This document shows positions 1-7,186 of a stretch of DNA of 27,756 nt, in pieces. A model generated the notes under the pieces. It searched no databases, was not told the DNA's origin, and saw only the letters and a list, made by a program, of their open reading frames with translations. Position 1 is the stretch's first letter. Each line of letters opens with the position of its first letter. Source of the stretch: JABJMC01 sp964459205 (GTDB taxonomy: Bacteria > Patescibacteriota > Gracilibacteria > UBA1369 > UBA12473); NCBI GenBank assembly GCA_964459205.1, contig CAYWKJ010000016.1:1-27756 (forward strand). Reading direction: 5' to 3'. A program made the position numbers and the translations under genes.

Positions 1-23
1 ATGCAAGAATCGTCAAATTATTG

Positions 24-51
24 CCCTAGCGTGAATTAGGGGTTGTTTTTT
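24..51 (+). terminator. Possible weak intrinsic terminator
   Basis: A 5-bp stem (CCCTA at 24-28, TAGGG at 37-41) with an 8-nt loop is followed within four bases by six Ts (46-51). It would end a plus-strand gene lying left of the window. The stem is short and no upstream gene can be established: all three plus frames meet a stop within the first 40 bases. The rest of 1-74 shows nothing I can support. Confidence 0.25.
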
Positions 52-74
52 GATTCAAGGATTTAACCTGAAAT

Positions 75-836
75 TTAATTCACCAAATTCGTGACGCCTA
101 GTGCTAATAACAAAACAATGGTGACGTATCTTATGTACTTACTCTCTTTATTGTACTGCAAATGAGTGCCAATATATCCGCCAATTCCGGCCCCAATAAC
201 CAAGTATAGGGCAAGGTGCGGATCGATTGTTTCGGTAGTCAGTAAATAAGCCGTTTGCGAGCCATTTGTTATTAGATACGAAAGCATTGTATAAACAATT
301 GCGGTTCGAAATCCCAATCCAAACATAAACACCAAGTAAAGCGTTGTGAAAATTCCTACACCTCCAAACAAGCCGTTTAAAACCCCAATTCCCATGGAAT
401 AAATGAGTACTTCCATAAGTACGCGCCAAGTTACTTTACGGCGATGAGCTCGTTCATGGCCGATTTCTCTTTTGATTATCAGATAAAAAGCTCCAATTAA
501 GAGCGTGAACCCCATTAAGGTTTTGAATAGCTCCTCGTTTAGTTGATATTGAATAAGATATGTACCAATCCCGGTCCCAATAAGCCCTCCAATCGTAAGG
601 GGGGTCAAAATCCGCCACTTAATACTATTCCGGCGAAAATGAATTTGCCCAGCCATTACCGTAAGAGCTAACGCTCCTAATTTAACAATTGCTAAATGCC
701 CCGCATAAGTCCCGGGCATTAGCATTAAAAAAGTCGGGAACATCATTAGCACATATCCCCCGCCGGCAAACGCCCCAATTACAGCAGCCCCTAGTGAAAT
801 TAGGCCGCCGATAAGGGGAATTAAGTAGTCAGGCAT
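75..836 (-). CDS. TauE/SafE family membrane permease
   Basis: Predicted inner-membrane transporter of 253 residues, the usual length for the TauE/SafE (sulfite/organosulfonate exporter, DUF81) family. The sequence is almost wholly hydrophobic, with about eight membrane segments. It has the family's internal two-fold repeat: a Gly-rich turn near residues 22-27 (GAFAGGG) is echoed by a second near residues 154-160 (NGLFGGVG). The one polar stretch, around residues 122-136 (REIGHERAHRR), is the central loop between the halves. Family members move sulfite, sulfoacetate, taurine-derived anions or other small anions; the substrate cannot be read from sequence. Start is ATG at 836 with no Shine-Dalgarno sequence. 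It stands in the same direction as the TrmB regulator to its right, 148 nt away, so regulation by it is possible but unproven. Confidence 0.85.
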   Translation of the reverse strand: MPDYLIPLIGGLISLGAAVIGAFAGGGYVLMMFPTFLMLMPGTYAGHLAIVKLGALALTVMAGQIHFRRNSIKWRILTPLTIGGLIGTGIGTYLIQYQLNEELFKTLMGFTLLIGAFYLIIKREIGHERAHRRKVTWRVLMEVLIYSMGIGVLNGLFGGVGIFTTLYLVFMFGLGFRTAIVYTMLSYLITNGSQTAYLLTTETIDPHLALYLVIGAGIGGYIGTHLQYNKESKYIRYVTIVLLLALGVTNLVN

Positions 837-984
837 TTACTTTTGGTATAAGCTTTGGACGTGAATATTACATCATTACCCTCTGCTTGTACAAACTGTA
901 ACTGTGTCGATCTCGCCCAAACTTTTAACGTGCCCGACAGTCGGAAGCGATTTATTGTGAAAACTATTATGAGGGCCTGGTGGA

Positions 985-1755
985 TTAAGATGTAGGCTTA
1001 AAGTGCTTTTTTAGTATTTTGTAGATTGTTTTCATATGATTAGCAATTAGTTGATTTTCGATAATAATTCCTGACATATCATCAGAATCATATGACATAA
1101 AAGTTGTTTTGTTTCCTTTTATGGCGGTAGTTAAAGTTAAAGGGTTTTCCTTTGGATCAATAAAAATTATCTCATCATAAACTTCGCTGGCTTTTTTTAC
1201 ATAATCTTGAGCCAATGGGCCATCGTTTAAGATCATTTTATTCTTATTGAGATGCTTGCTAGCCTTAGGAATATAAATGCTTTCACAGTAGTCTCTCACT
1301 TTTGGGTGCATATTATTATGCCCAGAAATATAGTAGATAGTTTCATCCGTGTCACAACAGTAATCAATAGTCCGATAAATTCCTTCTAACCCTTCGTAAT
1401 ACTGAACTTTTGGGACAGGTGAAAGTGGGTTATTAATTGTATTTAAGGCTGGGAGCAAATCTTTATACTCTTGAAGCTGCTTTTTTACTTTGGCGTGTTT
1501 TTTTAAAAGAACATATTCAATTAAATCTGGACTAATAACTTGAAAATACGTTGTTTTTTGTTGAGTATCTTTAGAGGCAAATCCTTTTTTAATTAATCGG
1601 TTAAAAAGAAAATTTACTGTTGAACGCGGGGACCCTGTTTTTTTAGCTAAAACACTGGCTGTCTGAGGCCCATACCGAAGGGCCGCAAGGTATAATTTAC
1701 TTTCTTTGGGCGACAGCCCTAGAGTTTTGAGGAAAGTTTGAATGTCTGGCATCAT
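985..1755 (-). CDS. TrmB family transcriptional regulator
   Basis: DNA-binding regulator of 256 residues. Residues about 5-70 form the TrmB-type winged helix-turn-helix (LGLSPKESKLYLAAL, then TASVLAKKTGSPRSTV and FNRLIKKGF). A Lys-rich helix at about 83-102 (LLKKHAKVKKQLQEYKDLL) is a likely dimerising coiled coil, and the C-terminal half resembles the effector-binding, phospholipase-D-like domain of TrmB proteins (YYEGLEGIYRTIDY). TrmB proteins typically control sugar or central-carbon genes and often themselves, but many CPR homologues have no known ligand. The gene starts with a double ATG at 1755 or 1752. A 19-nt imperfect-palindrome motif lies about 100 nt upstream and recurs upstream of the next minus-strand gene (see repeat entries), which suggests autoregulation plus control of the neighbour. 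Confidence 0.85.
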   Translation of the reverse strand: MMPDIQTFLKTLGLSPKESKLYLAALRYGPQTASVLAKKTGSPRSTVNFLFNRLIKKGFASKDTQQKTTYFQVISPDLIEYVLLKKHAKVKKQLQEYKDLLPALNTINNPLSPVPKVQYYEGLEGIYRTIDYCCDTDETIYYISGHNNMHPKVRDYCESIYIPKASKHLNKNKMILNDGPLAQDYVKKASEVYDEIIFIDPKENPLTLTTAIKGNKTTFMSYDSDDMSGIIIENQLIANHMKTIYKILKKHFKPTS

Positions 1756-1773
1756 AGTTTTTGATGGTAAAGA

Positions 1774-1802
1774 ATTATGTCAGAATCACTATTATCAGTC
1801 TA
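1774..1802 (-). promoter_or_regulatory. Candidate promoter for TrmB gene
   Basis: On the minus strand TAGACT (1802-1797) and CATAAT (1779-1774) are separated by exactly 17 bases. Transcription would start near 1767, leaving a leader of about 12 nt before the ATG. The match is moderate (4/6 and 5/6). Confidence 0.35.
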
Positions 1803-1853
1803 TGGGGCCAAGGGTGGTTTTTTGTTTTTAAGGTTAAAAAACATTTCTTAAGA

Positions 1854-1872
1854 GTCGACAGTAACTGCTGAC
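1854..1872. repeat. 19-nt repeat, copy 1 (possible operator)
   Basis: GTCGACAGTAACTGCTGAC matches 17 of 19 bases of 3582-3600, in the same orientation. It contains arms GACAG/CTGAC around TAACTG, an imperfect palindrome, and overlaps a second small palindrome (AACTG-CTGA-CAGTT, 1863-1876). It lies about 100 nt upstream of the TrmB start. A palindrome placed upstream of two co-oriented genes fits a regulator operator; this is inference. Confidence 0.45.
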
Positions 1873-1877
1873 AGTTA

Positions 1878-3359
1878 TTATGTCAATGCCTGGGCAACGC
1901 ACTCTCTTAAACGCTCACTAAAAACTGGCGATTGGACTAACAATTGGGCTTGGCCTGTTTCTTCGGCATCAAGTAAGTCAACTAAGGAGTCTAATCCTTC
2001 CCATCGTAATCTTTCAACTTCTACCTCACTAACTTCAGGACCCAGAGGGAGGATTCCTGGGCTAAAAACGCCCCTATAAAAGGCTTTATAATCTAAAACT
2101 CGATCATCAACTTCTCTGTCGTCAATCCCACATTGGAAATAAGCAGCGATCATGGAAATTCTAAAACCTAATGTGTTATTGATAGTGCTTGGATGAGAGT
2201 TAATCACGCATAAACGCCTATTTGCTAGTAAACCGTTAACGAATCTAATGAAGTACTCTTCATCGCTTTCCTCAGTCCGACGGCGACATTCATGTGGGAG
2301 AAGACTATCGGGATTGTCTAAACTACAGATTGGAGCCTCACCATTAAGTACGGCTAAAACACCTGATTGTTTAAAGAGGAACCACAAATGTGGGGTAGAG
2401 GCTAAAGTTCGCACCATCTCTTGAACCTGATGGATAGAAATGACTAATTTAATTCTTTTCTTCTTGTCATCTGGAATATTTTTGGATTGATCGACCAGAT
2501 TTATTTGGAAACAAAATATTTCAAATCCTCTATTTAAAGAGGACTGAACTCCCCAAAGCGCTTCTTCGGCTCTTATGCTTCGGCTGAGTACTATACGTTT
2601 TATTTCTTCGGGTCTCATAGCTTGCAGCCGATCCTTCGGGATTGTCTCATCAGGTTGCCGACTTAAGGGGCTTAAATCTTGGTGTCCAGAAATCACCTCT
2701 GGTCTTGGCTTTAAAGTACGAGCTGGATAACTCCGATAAGCGACATTTTGTAAGGGGATCTCAGGTACGACAAAATCTTGAAAACTTGGTTTATCCTCTA
2801 TGGGGACCCCTAATTTCTGAGCAGCCATTTTGGTAGCTGCATCGTATTTCTCTTCTTTTTGATGACGAAGTTTTGTTCCTCCTAAATGAAGGGTCATCGC
2901 AACTTGCTGTAAGACGTATTTTGTCCTAGCCCAATTATGGTTGTAAGCTGGCGACCCTGGCTCAAAATCGCGTAAAAGTCGATCTTTCCCGCGACGATAG
3001 CGCAATTGCCTAGGGACACAACCATAAGCCGCTTCGGCAAATTCTGCATCTGCGATACATCCTTCACTATCACGAGCCAAAGCAAACACTTTTTGCTGTA
3101 ATTCCTTAAATTCGGCATCTCCTTCTACAAGATCAGACATTTGTACCATTGGGATTCTTTCTAAAGAAGGATCTAAAGCATGCAAATACTCTTGGCATGC
3201 CTGGTAGAAAAGGAGGTCCATTTGCCCAATTTCACTGGTTATTTGTTGAGCCTCATCATCTTGAACCCCCAGGTTTAATTGGACATTAGCGCTCAAAGTG
3301 TCCCCTACTACTAACAAGGTAGGGTTTCCTCTTCTCTGTTCTTCCATTAAAGAATGCAC
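1878..3359 (-). CDS. Unrecognised 493-residue protein; true start may lie upstream
   Basis: I do not recognise this family. The product is soluble-looking, without signal peptide or clear membrane helix. Visible features: a beta-like segment PTLLVVGDTLSANVQL near the N-terminus, a basic patch around residues 117-130 (RQLRYRRGKDRLLRDF), a Pro/Arg-rich linker in the middle (about 200-245), and an acidic C-terminal third (EVSEVEVERLRWEGLDSLVDLLDAEE). The first start codon in frame is GTG at 3359, but the frame continues open upstream to 3536 (59 more codons) with protein-like composition and no ATG, GTG or TTG; a stop lies at 3539-3537. The true N-terminus may therefore be longer and use a rare start, or a frameshift separates it from the ATG at 3556. 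It is divergent from the large gene at 3709, and the two may work together. Confidence 0.7.
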   Translation of the reverse strand: MHSLMEEQRRGNPTLLVVGDTLSANVQLNLGVQDDEAQQITSEIGQMDLLFYQACQEYLHALDPSLERIPMVQMSDLVEGDAEFKELQQKVFALARDSEGCIADAEFAEAAYGCVPRQLRYRRGKDRLLRDFEPGSPAYNHNWARTKYVLQQVAMTLHLGGTKLRHQKEEKYDAATKMAAQKLGVPIEDKPSFQDFVVPEIPLQNVAYRSYPARTLKPRPEVISGHQDLSPLSRQPDETIPKDRLQAMRPEEIKRIVLSRSIRAEEALWGVQSSLNRGFEIFCFQINLVDQSKNIPDDKKKRIKLVISIHQVQEMVRTLASTPHLWFLFKQSGVLAVLNGEAPICSLDNPDSLLPHECRRRTEESDEEYFIRFVNGLLANRRLCVINSHPSTINNTLGFRISMIAAYFQCGIDDREVDDRVLDYKAFYRGVFSPGILPLGPEVSEVEVERLRWEGLDSLVDLLDAEETGQAQLLVQSPVFSERLRECVAQALT

Positions 3360-3546
3360 TAAATGAAGCGTATCAGTAGTTTTATTAAAGTCTTGCTCAG
3401 GGCTGGTCTGACGTGGCGGAAGGCCTTGCGGATAGTACTGAGCCCTGCGTATTTGATTAAGCAGTTTATGTTGTGGGGTGGCCTTATTTTCCGGGTGGAA
3501 ACTTGGCGCGTTCGCTATTTGTAGATTTTGTAAAAACTAAGGGCGT

Positions 3547-3575
3547 ATTTTGGCATATTTAACCTTTTTAGTCAA
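3547..3575 (-). promoter_or_regulatory. Candidate promoter for the 493-residue gene
   Basis: TTGACT (3575-3570) and CAAAAT (3552-3547) on the minus strand are 17 bases apart, placing the transcript start near 3540, four bases before the open frame begins at 3536. The palindromic repeat (3582-3600) would sit around -42 to -60, where an activator commonly binds. The -35 is good (5/6), the -10 only 4/6. Confidence 0.45.
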
Positions 3576-3581
3576 CAGCAT

Positions 3582-3600
3582 GTCGTCAGTAAGTGCTGAC
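3582..3600. repeat. 19-nt repeat, copy 2 (possible operator)
   Basis: GTCGTCAGTAAGTGCTGAC, 17/19 identical to 1854-1872 and in the same orientation. The inner 16 bases have perfect 5-bp inverted arms (GTCAG/CTGAC) around TAAGTG. It lies just upstream of the candidate minus-strand promoter and about 110 nt before the plus-strand gene at 3709, so it could serve both directions. Confidence 0.5.
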
Positions 3601-3708
3601 TCAAAGTTGTGAAAACCAACAGATAGAAGGATTTTCTCTACAGATTATAGGGTTCGTTATTTACAAAAAAGAATCTTATAGTTTCCCCCTACCTTTAATA
3701 AAGCAAAT

Positions 3709-4011
3709 ATGGACATGAGTGCGGCTAGGCGACCTGATTTAACAGATGACATGCCGCTTTATCGTCAGGAAATGCCAAGCGTGGAGCAAGCCATGTTTCC
3801 GGAAGAACTTTCACTTGATCATCAGACGCCTAAAAATAAATTGGGTTTTGTTTTTGAAATGTTACAATTTACTGTTCGGCAATTTGATGAAGGTGGATTT
3901 AGTTTTCTTACGGCTGAACAAAAAGAAGTCTTAACTACTCTTTCGCGTCGGACTGTTCTTTTGGGGGGGGGCGTCGTTGGTAGCTATTACGGCTGTGCTT
4001 TCTCAGTTTAA
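3709..4011 (+). CDS. N-terminal part of a large gene split at a G9 tract
   Basis: This 100-residue frame is the front of the gene that continues at 3977 in the next frame. Residues 1-79 are polar and partly helical (MPSVEQAMFPEELS, NKLGFVFEMLQFTVRQFDEGGF). Residues 78-85 (TLSRRTVL) then run into the G9 tract at 3963-3971. After the tract this frame gives only 13 residues of no evident merit (VVGSYYGCAFSV) before TAA at 4009. With eight Gs instead of nine, the frame continues as LLGGASLVAITAVLSQF: a twin-arginine motif followed by a hydrophobic stretch, which resembles a Tat signal although it would start unusually late, near residue 80. Start is ATG at 3709 (an alternative ATG lies at 3715); no Shine-Dalgarno sequence. 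Confidence 0.6.
   Translation: MDMSAARRPDLTDDMPLYRQEMPSVEQAMFPEELSLDHQTPKNKLGFVFEMLQFTVRQFDEGGFSFLTAEQKEVLTTLSRRTVLLGGGVVGSYYGCAFSV
3963..3971 (+). repeat. G9 homopolymer at a frame break
   Basis: Nine consecutive Gs inside the large gene. The upstream frame (from 3709) and downstream frame (to 7159) differ by exactly one base here. A tract of 8 or 11 Gs would join them, while 9 leaves the gene off. Long G tracts inside coding sequence are the classic substrate for slipped-strand phase variation, and also a common place for sequencing or assembly error. Confidence 0.85.
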
Positions 4012-7000
4012 AATTTCAGACGTTTTGATGTCCGAAGCCGAAGCCTCTGCCCCTCAAACTGCCGAAAAAGAGCCTTTGGCCGGGAAATCACTACTGCTTT
4101 TATTTGATTTATTGGTGAGTTTGAATTTTGCTGATTTGTTAGTAAGTTTAGCTCGAGAGAAGCCGTCCCTTTTAAAAACCGTGTCAGCTCAATTCCCATG
4201 GCTTAACATTTCGCCAAACTATCAAGAACAAGATGAATTTGGGCGACATCGTCATAATATCCCTTACGAAAATATTGCTTTTATTATGGCTGCTAATGCG
4301 GCGCGGTGTACTTTTTTTGGGAAAGAAGTAAGGCATGTTACGCAGCATGAGGCTGTTTTTGGAGTGGCTGGAGTTTCAGCTCTATGTGCTCTAACTGCAG
4401 CTGGAGAGAGCGCCCTCTATAATCCACCGGCATTTGATGTTAAACGTGATGAAAAAAGCACACCAAATACTGTTGTGGGCGGGGCTATTTTGCAAGTTTT
4501 GGTCGGGGCAGCAACAACTCAATTTCCCATGAATGGATTTGCCTCAGCTCCGATGGTAATTAAGGAAATGGAACGTGTGGTCAAAGCTTTTAAAAGACTC
4601 TATTCTTTTGAATCTCTTGAAAAGCTTCTTGTGGTTTTTTGCCCGCCAGGGGAAGGACAAACAATTGACAATCCAATTGTTGAAAAAAACTTATGGAAGG
4701 TAATTATACAATTAGCGGACAAGCACCAAATTCATAATACTTTTCTAGGACTAGTTAAAAACTCAGGGGATGATACTAAGAAACTCCTAGCTAAATTAGA
4801 TCATGCTTTGCGCAGTCCTGAAAAACTAGACTCTTTCTTAGAAGAGCATGTTGATGATCCAAAAAAAACATTTACACAACTTGTTTTAGCTGGACATGCG
4901 GAGACAGAATGGAAGGATATGGAAACAGCTCTGGACGAAGCGGCCTGTAAGCACGCTAAAGTAGTTAATAATGAACTAATGTCAGCCGGCTTAAATGAAG
5001 TCCCAATGCCATCTGGAGATTTTGGCCCTTTTACCGCCATTATGCTTACTTTTGGTAAAGATATGTCTAAATCTTTTTTACCAATGCTTGTATTTAGCTT
5101 TTTAACAGTGTTGCAACGTAGTTATTTTGTTATGAAGCATGCCGGGGTTAGTTTTGATGAAACGGTTTCTCAAGGGAATTTAATCAGAACTATTAATTAT
5201 ATTTTGCGTGTTTTTAAATCATTTGCCGAGGGGCTTCATCGGACTTTTCATAATAATGTGGTTTGTACGGTTGATCGAACACAAAATAAAACAGTTCGTG
5301 GAGATAGCTTAATAGAATTTTCAACTGAAGATTCTTTGAAGAAGATTTTGCATCGTTTAGCCTTGGCTGTTGATAGTAGTGTTAAAGCTCAGGCTGGGGG
5401 TGGATTGACTGGTTTAGGTGAATTTCTTGATTCACTAAATCTACAAGAAATTGGTGAAGCGATGAGTCAAGGCGCAGCTTGGGAGTCAGCTATGTTATAT
5501 GCGGATATCGTTGAAAAAGAAGCATCAGATGCTAAATCAGAAAAAGCCCCCCCCCATACTCCAATGGCCTGCCAGGATGCAATTCATGTTAACTGGGATG
5601 CTAGTAATGAAACTGCTCTAGGGGAAACTCATTCATATATGCATCGTCTAATAAAGATGCAACATCTCTTAGAGAAGCTGGAAATGCTAGTTCACACGGC
5701 AACTAGAAAAGATCTCCCAGGAGGTGATTTATATGATGCGATGCATTGTCCACGTAAATTTGAGCCTGACGAAGATCAATTACTAAGCATTCAGCAAAGT
5801 ATTGATGGCTTACTGAGGGCTAGCAGCGATAGTTGTGATGGAGAAAGTACTCACGAAACTATTCACCAAGTCTGTGAACAAGTTGAAAGGTTTGAAGAAC
5901 TTGTAGGACAAGCGGAACAGGAGGGTGACTCCCATGATGATACTTATGTGCGTCATTTTCATAAAAAGGATGCCCGCCGGCGCGAATATCATCGTTTAAA
6001 AAGAGAGATTTTGAAGGGTGTTCGCCGGATAAAAAAACGAGTTCGCTCTATGCAGTGCCAGATGCAGCGAAATATAGCTGATGTGCTAATGGATTTACCA
6101 AATGCAACTAATGCTTTGGTGGATTATGTCCAAAAACAGAATACTGATAGCCAATCTACTCCTTCCTTACAGGTGCTAATGGATATAGCAACTCAATCAG
6201 CAGATCTCCGCCGATTTGTTGATGTTAATTTTTTGACGCGAGTTTTTGGGCCAGCAATTGCGGATACAGCCATTATTGTGTTAGTGCAAAGCTTGCATAT
6301 GGCTTCGGTAGGGAATGTTTTTGACGCTGCTTATTATAATAATCCAGCGGTCGAAGGTTTACCTCTAAAGGTGCGAGAGTATTTTTCTATGCTGGGCAAT
6401 CGATTGATGAGCGGGGTAGCTGATAATTTTGCGGATGCCTTACGCTTAGGCCCATCGCATATGAGAATGTATCTTGGGGAGCTCCAAAAACTAGCGGCCC
6501 GACAAATTGGAGATAATATGGGACAAATAAATCAAGATTTTTCTTGGGATTCTCCTGATGAGGACACCCTTATTGAAATAAAAATGTTAAAAATCGGGGA
6601 ACGTTTTCAAGTAATGAAAGAAGAGTACGCTGCCCACCTGCATTATCTTATGGAGAATGACTGTTTGGACGAAGGAAAAGCTAAAGAGCAGGCAGGAGAG
6701 TTTTTTCAAACAGCTAATGATTATTTTGCTTTTAATCTGATTAGTGTTTTTGCTACTACTGGACCTGGCGGAGGTACCACCCTTCTTGGAAATTCTCCTC
6801 AATTTGCTACTCCAAAAGAACTTTTAAATTTCCGTGATACTGTTAGAAATCAATATGGCAGCGAGCAAGCACCGTTTAATCTCCTAACGCAGCCGTTAAT
6901 TACTTATTTAATTGCTCGTTATGGAGTAACACCGCTAGTAGAAGTTTTTGGGAATATTGGAGAAGCTGACACCCCGCTCGAAGAGTATGAAAAAATCATA

Positions 7001-7159
7001 GGCCAACCTGAAGAACATTCTCATTTTCAACGAAAATTAAGAGATCTAGAAGAAGCGGCCGCACAATCTGTCCCCGCAACAGAAGAGCCTTTGCACGAGG
7101 AAGCCCGGGGACCAATTCTAAGGACTAAACGACAGATTTTTGAACTTTTTGTCGCATGA
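3977..7159 (+). CDS. Large unrecognised protein, main part downstream of the G9 frame break
   Basis: Encodes 1060 residues if read from the TTG at 3977, but this start is probably not genuine: coding continues upstream through the G tract, and joining with 3709-4011 gives one 1149-residue protein. I do not recognise the family. After the twin-arginine/hydrophobic segment come scattered hydrophobic stretches (SLLLLFDLLVSLNFADLL; VFGVAGVSALCALTAAGESA; TVVGGAILQVLVGAATTQF; FLPMLVFSFLTVLQRSYFV; TAIIVLVQSLHMASVGNVF; FNLISVFATTGPGGGTTLLG) separated by long charged helical regions, including a basic patch near residues 655-695. The Gly-rich TTGPGGGTTLLGNSP stretch faintly recalls the NhaD/ArsB ion-transporter superfamily; I would not assign it on that. 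A second long homopolymer, C9 at 5547-5555, lies in frame. The next gene follows after 27 nt. Confidence 0.7.
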   Translation: MVAITAVLSQFKISDVLMSEAEASAPQTAEKEPLAGKSLLLLFDLLVSLNFADLLVSLAREKPSLLKTVSAQFPWLNISPNYQEQDEFGRHRHNIPYENIAFIMAANAARCTFFGKEVRHVTQHEAVFGVAGVSALCALTAAGESALYNPPAFDVKRDEKSTPNTVVGGAILQVLVGAATTQFPMNGFASAPMVIKEMERVVKAFKRLYSFESLEKLLVVFCPPGEGQTIDNPIVEKNLWKVIIQLADKHQIHNTFLGLVKNSGDDTKKLLAKLDHALRSPEKLDSFLEEHVDDPKKTFTQLVLAGHAETEWKDMETALDEAACKHAKVVNNELMSAGLNEVPMPSGDFGPFTAIMLTFGKDMSKSFLPMLVFSFLTVLQRSYFVMKHAGVSFDETVSQGNLIRTINYILRVFKSFAEGLHRTFHNNVVCTVDRTQNKTVRGDSLIEFSTEDSLKKILHRLALAVDSSVKAQAGGGLTGLGEFLDSLNLQEIGEAMSQGAAWESAMLYADIVEKEASDAKSEKAPPHTPMACQDAIHVNWDASNETALGETHSYMHRLIKMQHLLEKLEMLVHTATRKDLPGGDLYDAMHCPRKFEPDEDQLLSIQQSIDGLLRASSDSCDGESTHETIHQVCEQVERFEELVGQAEQEGDSHDDTYVRHFHKKDARRREYHRLKREILKGVRRIKKRVRSMQCQMQRNIADVLMDLPNATNALVDYVQKQNTDSQSTPSLQVLMDIATQSADLRRFVDVNFLTRVFGPAIADTAIIVLVQSLHMASVGNVFDAAYYNNPAVEGLPLKVREYFSMLGNRLMSGVADNFADALRLGPSHMRMYLGELQKLAARQIGDNMGQINQDFSWDSPDEDTLIEIKMLKIGERFQVMKEEYAAHLHYLMENDCLDEGKAKEQAGEFFQTANDYFAFNLISVFATTGPGGGTTLLGNSPQFATPKELLNFRDTVRNQYGSEQAPFNLLTQPLITYLIARYGVTPLVEVFGNIGEADTPLEEYEKIIGQPEEHSHFQRKLRDLEEAAAQSVPATEEPLHEEARGPILRTKRQIFELFVA
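5547..5555 (+). repeat. C9 homopolymer inside the large gene
   Basis: Nine Cs encode Ala-Pro-Pro-His in the current frame without disrupting it. It is the second 9-base G/C tract in this gene. A gain or loss of one C would end the protein early, so it is a second potential switching site. Confidence 0.8.
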
Positions 7160-7186
7160 TTTTAATAAAAGGAATATATTTAGAGT

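Larger units (their letters stand above)
3360..3708. other. Gap between divergent genes: open frame extension and control region
   Basis: The stretch separates the minus-strand 493-residue gene from the plus-strand large gene. Bases 3360-3536 form an uninterrupted, start-less extension of the minus-strand frame. Bases 3547-3600 hold a candidate minus-strand promoter and the 19-nt repeat. On the plus strand the AT-rich segment 3655-3708 contains a TATAGT hexamer (3677-3682), a possible -10 for the gene at 3709 with only a poor -35. No tRNA or structured RNA was seen. Confidence 0.6.

Noticed and set aside
837..984. A tRNA or structured RNA in the gap between the TauE and TrmB genes
   Set aside because: There is no cloverleaf or T-loop sequence; only the short palindrome CCGACAGTCGG (934-944) stands out.
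1878..3359. Resemblance of the 493-residue protein to cyclodipeptide synthases (VVGDTLSANVQL start, Arg-rich helix)
   Set aside because: The catalytic Ser/Tyr/Glu pattern could not be located with confidence and the length is about twice that family's; left unassigned.
1854..3600. The 19-nt repeats as ends of an insertion element around the 493-residue gene
   Set aside because: They are direct, not inverted, the gene has no transposase features, and no target-site duplication is seen; an operator role fits better.
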